A DNA stretch of 64,000 nt from Candidatus Fimivivens faecavium. GTDB taxonomy: Bacteria > Bacillota > Clostridia > Oscillospirales > Ruminococcaceae. The notes below the pieces were generated by a model. It was given only the letters and a program-made list of their open reading frames with translations. It was not told the DNA's origin and did no database searches. The stretch is from the NCBI GenBank assembly GCA_018716105.1, contig DVKH01000042.1, positions 1-64,000 of the forward strand, read 5' to 3'. This document shows, one piece after another, positions 33,864 to 41,870 of this stretch; positions within the stretch are counted from its first letter, which is position 1, and each line of letters begins with the position of its first letter. The position numbers and the translations under genes are program-made.

Positions 33864-34337
33864 CTACCGTTCGACAAGACACACCGCATGCGCCGCAATC
33901 CCGAAGCCCTCCCCCGTAAAACCAAGCCCCTCCTCGGTGGTCGCCTTCACGCTCACCGCATCCAATGGAAGGTTTGCCGCCTGTGAGAGCCTTTTCCGCA
34001 TCTCCGGAAGGTACGGCATCAGTTTCGGCCGCTCACAGAGGATGGTGCAGTCGAGGTTGCAGACGGAAAATCCGCTTCGCTCTAAAAGCTTCGCCGCCGT
34101 CCTCAGCAGTTCGATGCTGTCGGCGTCCCGATAGCGCTCGTCGTTGTCCGGAAACAGCTGACCGATGTCGCCGAGCGCCGCCGCCCCGAGCAGCGCGTCG
34201 ATCACGGCGTGAATCAGCACATCTGCGTCCGAATGACCCAGCAGGCCCTTTCCGAACGGAACTTCCACCCCTCCGAGGATCAGCTTTCGCCCTTCCGCCA
34301 GCCGGTGTACGTCATAACCGTGCCCGATCCGAATCAT
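33864..34337 (-). CDS. ispF: 2-C-methyl-D-erythritol 2,4-cyclodiphosphate synthase
   Basis: A 157-residue enzyme of the MEP isoprenoid pathway. The GYDVHRL start holds the zinc-binding Asp and His, and LLGHSDADVLIHAVIDALLG is the family signature, with the third ligand. TTEEGLGFTGEG is the conserved C-terminal loop. The ATG overlaps the ispD stop by four bases. Confidence 0.95.
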   Translation of the reverse strand: MIRIGHGYDVHRLAEGRKLILGGVEVPFGKGLLGHSDADVLIHAVIDALLGAAALGDIGQLFPDNDERYRDADSIELLRTAAKLLERSGFSVCNLDCTILCERPKLMPYLPEMRKRLSQAANLPLDAVSVKATTEEGLGFTGEGFGIAAHAVCLVER

Positions 34338-35026
34338 TTTGCTGCCTCCATTCTCAAAAAAGCCTCCGCGGCCGCAAAGTCGTCTGGGGTCGTAAGCTTG
34401 ATGTTCTGATAATTGCCCTCAGCAAGGAACACGTCTCCCCCGATGTTCTCAATCAGTTGGCAGTCGTCGCTGTAATCGTCCCCGGCCCGCTGTACCGCTG
34501 AAAGGTAAAGCTCTTTCTGAAACGCCTGGGGAGTCTGCACCGCAAAAAGCGCAGAACGGTCGGGCGTGGATTCGACAAATCCATCCCGTCCGGTCTTAAT
34601 GGTATCCTTCACCGGAACCGCAGCCGTCGCCGCGCCATATAAGAGCGCGGCCCGAACAACGGCGCGAATCGTCTCCTGTGATACCAAGGGCCTTGCCGCG
34701 TCGTGGATGCAGACATAATCTGCGGCTTTCCGGCAAGCGAGCACACCGGCAAGCGCCGACTTCTGCCGCGTTGCTCCGCCCGGCACAATCGCCGAAAGCT
34801 TTGTGATATCGCCGTCAAATGAACCGATCAGGGCGGCAAACTCATCTACCCTTCCGGGGGCCGCCACCAGAACGATTTCATCGATTTCCGGCGCGCGCTC
34901 GAACGCGAGAACCGAGCGAACCGCCGCCGGAACGCCGCTAATCGGGGCGGTCAGCTTGTCGAATCCCATCCGGGCCGAAGAACCCGCCGCCACGATGACG
35001 GCCGAAACCGACAGACGCGCTTCCAT
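34334..35026 (-). CDS. ispD: 2-C-methyl-D-erythritol 4-phosphate cytidylyltransferase
   Basis: A 230-residue nucleotidyltransferase of the MEP pathway. The CTP-binding loop VAAGSSARMGFDK is near residue 11, and VCIHDAARPLV and the QTPQAF motif are in place. It forms CDP-ME from MEP and CTP. The start at 35026 has GGAGGG. It is coupled to ispF and follows the DivIVA-like gene in the same transcript. Confidence 0.95.
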   Translation of the reverse strand: MEARLSVSAVIVAAGSSARMGFDKLTAPISGVPAAVRSVLAFERAPEIDEIVLVAAPGRVDEFAALIGSFDGDITKLSAIVPGGATRQKSALAGVLACRKAADYVCIHDAARPLVSQETIRAVVRAALLYGAATAAVPVKDTIKTGRDGFVESTPDRSALFAVQTPQAFQKELYLSAVQRAGDDYSDDCQLIENIGGDVFLAEGNYQNIKLTTPDDFAAAEAFLRMEAAK

Positions 35027-35057
35027 CCGCTTTGCCCTCCGCTCGTATATGTTATTT

Positions 35058-35184
35058 TCAGGGCTGGAACAGCCGCCGAATGATCTCAGCCAGCGACTGC
35101 GAACGCGCCGCCGACTGCTGTTTCTCCCCCGTCCCCTCTTTTTTTCGAACCGTCACCCCGCCGCTGGCGCAAGGCGCAGCCGCC
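35058..35184 (-). pseudogene. Out-of-frame continuation of the DivIVA-like gene
   Basis: Beyond the TAA at 35185, a neighbouring frame entered at the six-T run (plus strand 35205-35210) stays open for about 50 codons to TGA at 35058-35060. It has the high third-position GC of real genes here and ends in SQSLAEIIRRLFQP, a plausible amphipathic helix. One T fewer in the run would join it to the DivIVA-like frame. It ends 31 bases before ispD. A sequencing error, a real truncation or slippage are all possible. Confidence 0.5.
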
Positions 35185-36018
35185 TTACGCTTCTGCGGCG
35201 TCCCGAAAAAAGGACGTTTCGGCCGCGCGGGCCGGAGTCTCGCCGGATTGCGATTGAACGGCCGCTCCGAGCTGTGCGGTTATACCGTCGCCTTCCTCGC
35301 CTGCTGCGCGCCCATCTTGATCCGGCGCAGCCTCGCGCCTGGCAGTTTCACGGACATCCGCGGCGCGCTGCTCCATCTTCGAGATCACCGCGTCGATGCC
35401 GTCGAGCCGGTCGCCCAGCGAACGCATCAGCTCCTCCATAGTCTCCCGTACCCGGTCTAGATCGCCCCGAAACGAGCGGACTTCTCCCGTGATCCGGTCG
35501 GCGGCCTCCACCGCGTCCCGCTTGATACCCTGCGCCTCTTTTCCCGCCGCCCGAAGCATTGCGTCGGCGCTGCGCCGCGCGTCGATCAGAATCTCACCGA
35601 GCTTATTAGCCGCCTCATCGTATTTCTGCGCCTTATATTCGCTCGATTCCGAGCGGAACTGAAGCTGGCGGTTGCGCTCCTGCTGGATCGAAAGCTCCCT
35701 CGCCTGTTTCGCGGCGAGTTCTTTCTGGCCGGCCAGCTCTTGATTGAGGCTGCTGATCTGCCCGGTCAGTTCCCGAATCCGCCCCTTTTCGTCTTCGAGA
35801 TGCCGCTCAAGCTGGCTCATTTTCGCCTCGAATTCCGAGACCTGCCGCTCAAGCTCATTCCTTGCCTGCCCGACCTCCTTGAGCTTTGCCTCAAGTTCCT
35901 GCTGTTCGCTCCGGCTGGTATTCCAAATAGAATCTATATATTCAAGGACCTGCTTTTTCTCAAAGCCGAACATACTGGTCTTCAGCAGAACCTGCTCACG
36001 GTTGTTCGCTTCGCTCAT
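35185..36018 (-). CDS. DivIVA-domain coiled-coil protein
   Basis: 277 residues. Residues 10-35 match the DivIVA N-terminal membrane-curvature domain (SMFGFEKKQVLEYIDSIW), followed by a long coiled coil to about residue 120, a second helical region and a low-complexity Ala/Glu tail. Such proteins mark cell poles or septa and recruit wall enzymes. The frame probably breaks at a T6 run ten codons before the stop (see 35058-35184), so the natural C-terminus may be about 40 residues longer. The promoter is at 36144-36172. Confidence 0.8.
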   Translation of the reverse strand: MSEANNREQVLLKTSMFGFEKKQVLEYIDSIWNTSRSEQQELEAKLKEVGQARNELERQVSEFEAKMSQLERHLEDEKGRIRELTGQISSLNQELAGQKELAAKQARELSIQQERNRQLQFRSESSEYKAQKYDEAANKLGEILIDARRSADAMLRAAGKEAQGIKRDAVEAADRITGEVRSFRGDLDRVRETMEELMRSLGDRLDGIDAVISKMEQRAADVRETARREAAPDQDGRAAGEEGDGITAQLGAAVQSQSGETPARAAETSFFRDAAEA

Positions 36019-36112
36019 GATTCAAATTTCCTCCCGTTTTGCCCGTATCCTGTTTTACCTGGGGAAGATCCCATATCTAGAATCCGCAACAGCGTTTTCC
36101 CCGCAGGCGAAG

Positions 36113-36150
36113 GAAATTGGGCGGAACCCAACTCCTTTTAATTATTATAA
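36113..36150 (-). repeat. Degenerate hairpin leader element (before the DivIVA-like gene)
   Basis: On the minus strand TATAATAATT is followed by TTGGG/CCCAA (36117-36131), matching hairpin 1 of the other copies, but the AACCGCAG signature is replaced by AATTAAAAGGAG. Only one hairpin is clear. Position and orientation relative to the promoter and gene agree with the other copies. Confidence 0.4.
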
Positions 36151-36172
36151 CATCCGCTATTCCCATTTACAA
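36144..36172 (-). promoter_or_regulatory. Sigma-A promoter of the divIVA-ispD-ispF operon
   Basis: TTGTAA (36167-36172), 17 bases, TATAAT (36144-36149). The same hexamers and spacing occur at 13935-13963, also at the edge of a hairpin element. Confidence 0.7.
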
Positions 36173-36495
36173 ACGTTGTTTTGCGAATCTTCTCAAATCT
36201 TGCCGTAAAAACCGAAACGGACCGGAATTCTTCCGAACCGCCCCGTTGGCCTTAAAAGCAATCGTTCAACAGAATTTCCCCACCGGGCCTTAAAGCGCAA
36301 AACGCCGCGTCCAAGACGAAGTTTTCGGATCTCCGCCAGCAGTGTAAGCAGCTACACTGTTTTATCGGACTCTTCCCCCGGCATTCGGGTTCGATCCCCC
36401 TGCGCCAGCCGGGGGACATGCTTTCATGGAGCTTCCGGTGAGCCTCCCCGGATGAACGCTATCAGCCTTACCCAGATTTCATTCCCAGTCATTTA
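36173..36495. other. Non-coding region with nested inverted repeats
   Basis: About 320 bases without a convincing gene between the DivIVA promoter and the rnf terminator. It contains CAGTGTA/TACACTG (near 36341-36360) and CCCCCGGC/GCCGGGGG (36375-36382 with 36408-36415), the latter enclosing GGGTTCGATCCC, which resembles a tRNA T arm. No complete tRNA, known riboswitch or small-RNA family could be recognised. Confidence 0.4.
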
Positions 36496-36502
36496 ATCCC
36501 GC

Positions 36503-36531
36503 AAAAAAGCCGCCCCGTCGGGGCGGCTTTT
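36503..36531 (-). terminator. Terminator of the rnf operon
   Basis: GCCGCCCC/GGGGCGGC with a three-base loop. On the minus strand a run of T follows (the A-tract at 36503-36508). It lies just after the rnfB stop codon. Confidence 0.85.
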
Positions 36532-36543
36532 CCTATGTTTCGC

Positions 36544-37338
36544 CTATTCGTGCGTGAGAATCGCATTGACCGGGCAGACCTCGACGCAGGCGCCGCAGCT
36601 AGTGCACTTTTCCGGGTCAATATACGCGAGATTATCCGCCACCGTGATCGCGCCGTGCGGACAGGTCTTCTCGCATTTCCGGCAGGCAATGCAGCCGGTT
36701 TTGCAGACCTTTCTTGTCACCGCGCCCTTGTCGTGGGATGAACAGGCGACGAAAACCTTCGCTGAAACCGGGACAACCTCGATGATATGCGCCGGGCAGG
36801 TCCGCACGCAGATGCCGCAGCCGATGCAGAGATCGCGGTTGATGTGGGCGAGCTGGTCCACAATGTCAATCGCCCCGTATGGGCAGGCCAATGCACAGTC
36901 GCCGAAACCCATGCAGCCCCACGAACAGCTTCCCCTTCCAGAGAAAAACTGCTTTGATGCTGCGCAGGTCTGTGGCCCGAGGTACTCCATCTTGTCGCTG
37001 GTGTTCTGAAGGCAGCCGTGGCACTTCACCTGGGCAACCTTCGCCTCGGTCGCCTCAAACTTGAGGCCAAGCGCCTCGCTGATCCCCTTCGCGGAGTCCG
37101 CGCCGCCCGGGATGCAGAGATTGGTCTTGTCGGTGACGCCGTCGATCAGCGCCTGAGCATATGCGTCGCATCCGGCGAAGCCGCAAGCGCCGCAGTTCGC
37201 GCCCGGGAGGCACTCACGCACCACCCCAAAGCGTTCGTCCACCTTGACCGCCATCACTTTGGAAGCGATCGAGAGGATCACCGCACAAGCCAGACCGATA
37301 ACCGAAACGGCCAAAACCGGAGTTAAAATTCCATCCAT
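36544..37338 (-). CDS. rnfB: Rnf complex subunit B (ferredoxin-type)
   Basis: 264 residues: an N-terminal membrane anchor, a Cys-rich Fe-S domain (CLPGANCGACGFAGC) and several 4Fe-4S binding sites (CSWGC-CALACP, CIGCGICVRTCP, CIACRKCEKTCP, CTSCGACVEVCP). RnfB takes electrons from reduced ferredoxin and passes them into the complex, which reduces NAD and pumps sodium ions or protons. It is the last gene of the clostridial order CDGEAB. Confidence 0.95.
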   Translation of the reverse strand: MDGILTPVLAVSVIGLACAVILSIASKVMAVKVDERFGVVRECLPGANCGACGFAGCDAYAQALIDGVTDKTNLCIPGGADSAKGISEALGLKFEATEAKVAQVKCHGCLQNTSDKMEYLGPQTCAASKQFFSGRGSCSWGCMGFGDCALACPYGAIDIVDQLAHINRDLCIGCGICVRTCPAHIIEVVPVSAKVFVACSSHDKGAVTRKVCKTGCIACRKCEKTCPHGAITVADNLAYIDPEKCTSCGACVEVCPVNAILTHE

Positions 37339-37359
37339 GTGTTCATCTCCATTCTCTCG

Positions 37360-37950
37360 TTATCGGAACAGTCCTTCGATCACGCCCGCAAAGCCCATGA
37401 ACGAAACCGAGACGATCGACGCCGCAACCAGGGTGATCGGAATCCCCTGGAACGACTTGGGCGCATCGCACCCCTCGATCCTCGAGCGCACGCCCGAGAA
37501 CAGCACCATCGCCAGCAGGAACCCGAGCCCCGCGCCGAGGGCATTGACCATCGACTCCCAGAAACCATAGGCGCTGGTGATATTGAGGATGGTCACGCCG
37601 AGCACCGCGCAGTTGGTGGTGATCAGCGGGAGATAAACGCCGAGCGATTTGTGAAGCGCCGGCACGTATTTTTTGAGGATGATCTCGACCAACTGGACCA
37701 GCGCCGCGATCACGAGGATAAAGACGACCGTCTGAAGATATCCCAGCCCGTTTTTATCGAGCAGGTAAACCTGGATCGGCCAGGTCGCCGCGGTTGCCAT
37801 CATCATGACGAAGATGACCGCGAGGCTCATGCCGACGGCGGAATCAAGTTTTTTCGAAACGCCGAGGAACGGGCAGATGCCCATGAACTTTGCAAGAACA
37901 AAGTTGTTGACAAAAACCGCGCTTAGGAGGATAATCGCCATCTCTTTCAT
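37360..37950 (-). CDS. rnfA: Rnf complex membrane subunit A
   Basis: A 196-residue membrane protein with six helices, starting with the RnfA-type LLSAVFVNNFVLAKFMGICPFLGVS region, which holds the Cys that helps bind a membrane Fe-S cluster together with RnfE. A Gly- and Asn-rich loop (TTNCAVLGV) marks the second symmetric half. Spacing to rnfE is three bases. Confidence 0.95.
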   Translation of the reverse strand: MKEMAIILLSAVFVNNFVLAKFMGICPFLGVSKKLDSAVGMSLAVIFVMMMATAATWPIQVYLLDKNGLGYLQTVVFILVIAALVQLVEIILKKYVPALHKSLGVYLPLITTNCAVLGVTILNITSAYGFWESMVNALGAGLGFLLAMVLFSGVRSRIEGCDAPKSFQGIPITLVAASIVSVSFMGFAGVIEGLFR

Positions 37951-37953
37951 GGT

Positions 37954-38616
37954 TTAGCACTCTCCTTTCGCAGCCTTGCCGCAGGCAGAGGCATTCGGGC
38001 AGCCCTCGCAGCCGAATTCCTTCTTCTTGATCGCCTTGCCGCTGGTCATCTTGTTTACCAGCGCGATCAGGCAGCCGAAGACGAAGAATCCGCCGGGCGC
38101 AAGGGTGAAGATCGAGATGGTGGTATCCGCCATCAGCTTGATGCCCATCCAGGAGCCGGAACCGACGATCTCGCGGATGCTCGCCATCAAGAACAAAGCG
38201 AGCGTAAAGCCAAGTCCCATCCCAAGGCCGTCGAGCACCGAGTCCACGACGCTGTTCTTGCTTGCGAACATCTCTGCGCGGCCGAGGATGATGCAGTTGA
38301 CGACGATCAGCGGCAGGAAGATCCCCAGCGCCTTGTCGATATCCGGCGTATATGCCTTGACCAGCATCTGGATGATGGTGACGAATCCCGCGATGATGAC
38401 GATATAGCATGGGATACGGACCTTATCGGGAATCACTTTTTTGAGCAGCGAAATCGCAAAGTTCGATCCTACCAGGACCAGCGTCGCGGCGACGCCCATG
38501 CCGATGCCGTTGACCGCCATCGTCGTGACCGCAAGGGTCGGGCAGGTCCCGAGCAGCAGCACCAGAACCGGGTTCTCCTTGATGAGACCCTTTGTGATTA
38601 TCGAAAGTTTATTCAT
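37954..38616 (-). CDS. rnfE: Rnf complex membrane subunit E
   Basis: 220 residues with six helices, related to RnfA. LLGTCPTLAVT and VVNCIILGRAE provide the Cys positions for the shared membrane Fe-S centre. The C-terminus has an additional Cys-rich stretch (GCEGCPNASACG) seen in clostridial RnfE but absent from Vibrio NqrD. The start is coupled to rnfG by three bases. Confidence 0.94.
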   Translation of the reverse strand: MNKLSIITKGLIKENPVLVLLLGTCPTLAVTTMAVNGIGMGVAATLVLVGSNFAISLLKKVIPDKVRIPCYIVIIAGFVTIIQMLVKAYTPDIDKALGIFLPLIVVNCIILGRAEMFASKNSVVDSVLDGLGMGLGFTLALFLMASIREIVGSGSWMGIKLMADTTISIFTLAPGGFFVFGCLIALVNKMTSGKAIKKKEFGCEGCPNASACGKAAKGEC

Positions 38617-38619
38617 CGT

Positions 38620-39549
38620 TTACGCCCCCTTCACCGCGGAAAGGCTCTCGACCGCGCGGCCGACGGCCTGGATAAAGCCCTCGGAAGAACTCGACGCGCC
38701 CGCGACCTTTTCAATGCTCTCGGCGCCCTTCTTGCCGGCAAACTGACTGGTAAACGGCTCTTCCGCAACCCTTGTGCCAATGCCGGGGGTATCGTTGATC
38801 GAATCGACGATCGCGGCCAAAATCGTGTCGTTTTCGTCAAACAGGACGGCAACGGTGATCGAATCCTTTCCCGAATAGCCGTCGCCGGCCGCGAAGATGA
38901 TATATCCCTTGTCGCCGCATTGGTAGCCCTTCACGCCGCCGGTCAGCTCGGTGAATTCCGCGACGTCAGGATAGAACCGCTGCATCTTCGCCTCGGTCAG
39001 GCCGATCGGGTCCTCCGGCGCTTCCCCGCCGCCAGCGGCTGCAACCGCTTTGAACGCTGTCTGGACACAGTTCATAAACGCGCGCGAGGTGATGGTCGCG
39101 CCGCCGATGACTTCAACGCCGGCAAGCGAGGAGTCCTCGCCCCGGAATTGAGATGTAAACGGTTCCTCCGCCGCTTTCGAGCCGAGGCCCGCAGTTTCGG
39201 TGTGTTCCAGCATTTTGACGTTGGTAATCTTTCCATTCTGGTCAAAGCCGGTCATCACCTTGATGGTCCCGCCATAGCCCTGCCCCGCGGTGGTCACGAC
39301 ATAGCCCGCGCCGTTCGTCGCGGCATAGGCTTCGAGGACGCCTTCCGGCATATCGGCCGTTTCCAACTGTTCGAAGCTATCCGCTTCCGGAAGCAGCTCT
39401 TTTCTCGCCGCTTCGGCGGCGATTCTCGCCTGCTCCTCGATGATCGGCGTGGTCGCGGACTCGGTAACGGCAAGCGCCGCCGAAACCACAATGCAGATCA
39501 CCGTCAGAACGACGATCGGCAGGATGAAATCCTGTTTCACATTGCTCAT
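38620..39549 (-). CDS. rnfG: Rnf complex subunit G with two FMN-binding units
   Basis: 309 residues from the ATG at 39549. A membrane span (residues 8-29) is followed by the usual RnfG FMN-binding domain with TAGLGSKAAEEPFTSQF (about 119-135) and the flavinylation motif GATITS (150-155). A second, similar unit follows: TPGIGTRVAEEPFTSQF (254-270) and GASSSS (284-289). Single-unit RnfG proteins are near 200 residues, so this looks like an internal duplication. In the second unit the acceptor would be Ser instead of Thr. ApbE, which attaches the FMN, is encoded in the same cluster. Confidence 0.9.
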   Translation of the reverse strand: MSNVKQDFILPIVVLTVICIVVSAALAVTESATTPIIEEQARIAAEAARKELLPEADSFEQLETADMPEGVLEAYAATNGAGYVVTTAGQGYGGTIKVMTGFDQNGKITNVKMLEHTETAGLGSKAAEEPFTSQFRGEDSSLAGVEVIGGATITSRAFMNCVQTAFKAVAAAGGGEAPEDPIGLTEAKMQRFYPDVAEFTELTGGVKGYQCGDKGYIIFAAGDGYSGKDSITVAVLFDENDTILAAIVDSINDTPGIGTRVAEEPFTSQFAGKKGAESIEKVAGASSSSEGFIQAVGRAVESLSAVKGA

Positions 39550-39588
39550 TCTCTCATACCCATCCTTTCGCACAATCTCTCATATCCA

Positions 39589-40533
39589 TCAGCTCTTGGA
39601 AGCGGCGGCCCCAAACGGCTTCGGGACGGTCAGCTTCGAGATGTGCGGGGTGACGATGTTCATCAGAAGGATCGCGAACGAAACGCCTTCCGGGTAGCTT
39701 CCGTACACCCGGATGAGAACCGTGATCAGGCCGCATCCGATGCCGAAGACGATCTTGCCCGTCTTCGACGCGGGCGAGGTGCTGTAGTCGGTCGCCATAA
39801 AGAACGCGCCGATCAGAAGGCCGCCGCCGAGCACCTGGTACATCGGCTGCTTGCCGAGCAGCGCCGTCAGAACGAAAACCGTCCCGATGAAGGCGAGCGG
39901 GATATGGAAGGTGATCACCCTTCTCCAAAGCAGATACGCCCCGCCAAGAATCAGCGCGAGCGCGCAGGTTTCGCCAAGGCAGCCGCCGCGGATCCCCAGA
40001 AACATGTCGGTGAGGGACGGGAGCGCCGCGAGGTTTCCGCTTGAAAGATGCGCAAGCGGCGTCGCGCCGCTGACCAGTTCGATGCCGTCCGTCCCGCGCT
40101 GCGGGAGAACCCACTGGGTCATCGGCTGTGCGAAAGAGATCAGCATGATCACGCGCGCGGTGATCGCCGGATTGGCAAAGTTATGCCCGATTCCGCCAAA
40201 CAGTTGTTTGACCACAACGATCGCGGCGAGGCTGCCGACAACCGCCATCCAAAGCGGAATTCCAACCGGGAGGTTAAACGCCAGCAGCATGCCGGTCACA
40301 ACGGCTGAGAGGTCGCTGATGGTGGAAGGCCGTTTTACGGCCATTTCAAAAACATATTCCGAAACAACGCAGGTGACGACGCAGACGGCGGTCACCAGAA
40401 GAGCCCGCATACCGAACAGAACAACCGACGCTATAAGCGCGGGAACCAGTGCGATCACAACGTCGCGCATGATGCGCTGGGTGGTATCCTTGCTCCGGAT
40501 ATGAGGCGATGCAGAAACAATGAGATTTGACAT
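39589..40533 (-). CDS. rnfD: Rnf complex subunit D
   Basis: A 314-residue membrane protein of the NqrB/RnfD family with about ten helices. The motif SGATPLAHL near residue 170 contains the Thr that carries covalently bound FMN. The ATG at 40533 follows AGGGGTG. It forms part of the electron path between RnfG and the membrane Fe-S centre and is associated with ion pumping. Confidence 0.94.
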   Translation of the reverse strand: MSNLIVSASPHIRSKDTTQRIMRDVVIALVPALIASVVLFGMRALLVTAVCVVTCVVSEYVFEMAVKRPSTISDLSAVVTGMLLAFNLPVGIPLWMAVVGSLAAIVVVKQLFGGIGHNFANPAITARVIMLISFAQPMTQWVLPQRGTDGIELVSGATPLAHLSSGNLAALPSLTDMFLGIRGGCLGETCALALILGGAYLLWRRVITFHIPLAFIGTVFVLTALLGKQPMYQVLGGGLLIGAFFMATDYSTSPASKTGKIVFGIGCGLITVLIRVYGSYPEGVSFAILLMNIVTPHISKLTVPKPFGAAASKS

Positions 40534-40544
40534 TCCGTTCACCC

Positions 40545-41843
40545 CTACTTCTTCTCTCTGAGCATTTTCTTCGCGAGTTTGTTGGTCAGAACCAGCTCCC
40601 GCTTTGCCGGACAGGCAAACGCGCAGCATCCGCATTCCATACAGAGGTTGACCTTCAGCGCTTCCAGCGTCGCGACGTTTTCGGTCTTGTACGCTTTTTC
40701 AATCGCCGCCGGCTGCAGGAAAAACGGACAGACGCTTGCGCAGCGGCCGCAGCGGATGCAGGGCGTTTCAACCTTCTCCGCCGCGTCCTTGGCGTCGAAC
40801 GCAAGGACCGCATTGTTGTTTTTCAGCAGCGGGAAGCTGTCATTGGGAACTGCAATCCCCATCATCGGGCCGCCGAGGAGAATCTTCTTCGGCTCGGTTT
40901 TGTAGCCACCGCAATATTCAAAGATGGCCCCCACCGGCGTTCCGATCGGCGCGATCACGTTCTGCGGATTCCGGACGGCGCTTCCGTCGACCGTCACGCA
41001 TTTTTCCACCAGCGGCATGCCGGTCCGCAGGTATTTGGCGATAAACGCGATGGTGGTGCAGTTGATCACAATCACGCCGACGTCCATCGGAAGCTTCCCC
41101 TCCGGCACCACCCGGCCGGCCGTGTGATAGATCAAAACCTTCTCCGCCCCCTGCGGATAGGCGGCCGGAAGGCTCATCACCTCAACCCCTTCGAGGCCGC
41201 CCGAGAGCTTTTTCATATTCTCGATCGCCTGGGGCTTGTTGTCTTCGATTCCAATGATCACTTTGCCGATGTTAAGGTACTTTTTCACCAGCCGGATGCC
41301 TTCCATCACATCCTCGCCGCTGTCGAGAAGCGTCCGGTTGTCGGAGGTGATGTACGGCTCGCACTCGGCTCCGTTGACAATCACGGTGTCAACCAGCGAA
41401 AGATCCTTCGGGCTCAATTTCACACTGGTCGGAAAGCCCGCGCCGCCCAAGCCGACCAGCCCGCTTTTCCGGACTGCCGCCGTAAACTGCTCAAAGCTCT
41501 CGACTACCGGCGGGACGACCGATTCATCCACCGCCTGTTCATGGTCTGCGGTGATCGTCACCGCTTTCGCAAAGCTCCCGTTTGGCATCAGCAGATCGTC
41601 CAGCCCCGTGACCTTTCCGGACACGCTTGCATGGACCGGCGCCGAGACAAATCCCGCGCCCTCGCCGATGACCTGGCCGACTTTGACAAGATCCCCTATC
41701 TTGACGGTCGGCGTGCATGGCGCCCCGATGTGCTGCGCCATCGAGATCATGACTTTGTCCGGCGCCGGCATGCGCGTCGGAACGCTATCCGACGTGTTTT
41801 TCGCATGCGGCACATGGACGCCGTTCAGTCGTTTACTCAACAC
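40545..41843 (-). CDS. rnfC: Rnf complex subunit C (NADH-binding)
   Basis: 432 residues from a GTG at 41843 placed six bases after GGAGGAG; a TTG at 41858 lies within that site. The FMN/NADH-binding core resembles NuoF (GLGGAGFPTSVK), followed by a barrel-sandwich region. Two 4Fe-4S motifs lie near the C-terminus (CIRCGRCASVCP and CMECGCCAFACP). RnfC exchanges electrons with NAD. It is the first rnf gene. Confidence 0.94.
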   Translation of the reverse strand: MLSKRLNGVHVPHAKNTSDSVPTRMPAPDKVMISMAQHIGAPCTPTVKIGDLVKVGQVIGEGAGFVSAPVHASVSGKVTGLDDLLMPNGSFAKAVTITADHEQAVDESVVPPVVESFEQFTAAVRKSGLVGLGGAGFPTSVKLSPKDLSLVDTVIVNGAECEPYITSDNRTLLDSGEDVMEGIRLVKKYLNIGKVIIGIEDNKPQAIENMKKLSGGLEGVEVMSLPAAYPQGAEKVLIYHTAGRVVPEGKLPMDVGVIVINCTTIAFIAKYLRTGMPLVEKCVTVDGSAVRNPQNVIAPIGTPVGAIFEYCGGYKTEPKKILLGGPMMGIAVPNDSFPLLKNNNAVLAFDAKDAAEKVETPCIRCGRCASVCPFFLQPAAIEKAYKTENVATLEALKVNLCMECGCCAFACPAKRELVLTNKLAKKMLREKK

Positions 41844-41870
41844 GATAAGCTCCTCCAATGATCCTAAAGA

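Noticed and set aside
36383..36407. A tRNA gene suggested by GGGTTCGATCCC followed by CTGCGCCA
   Set aside because: The T stem has two mismatches, no complementary 5' acceptor strand exists upstream and no anticodon arm can be formed.
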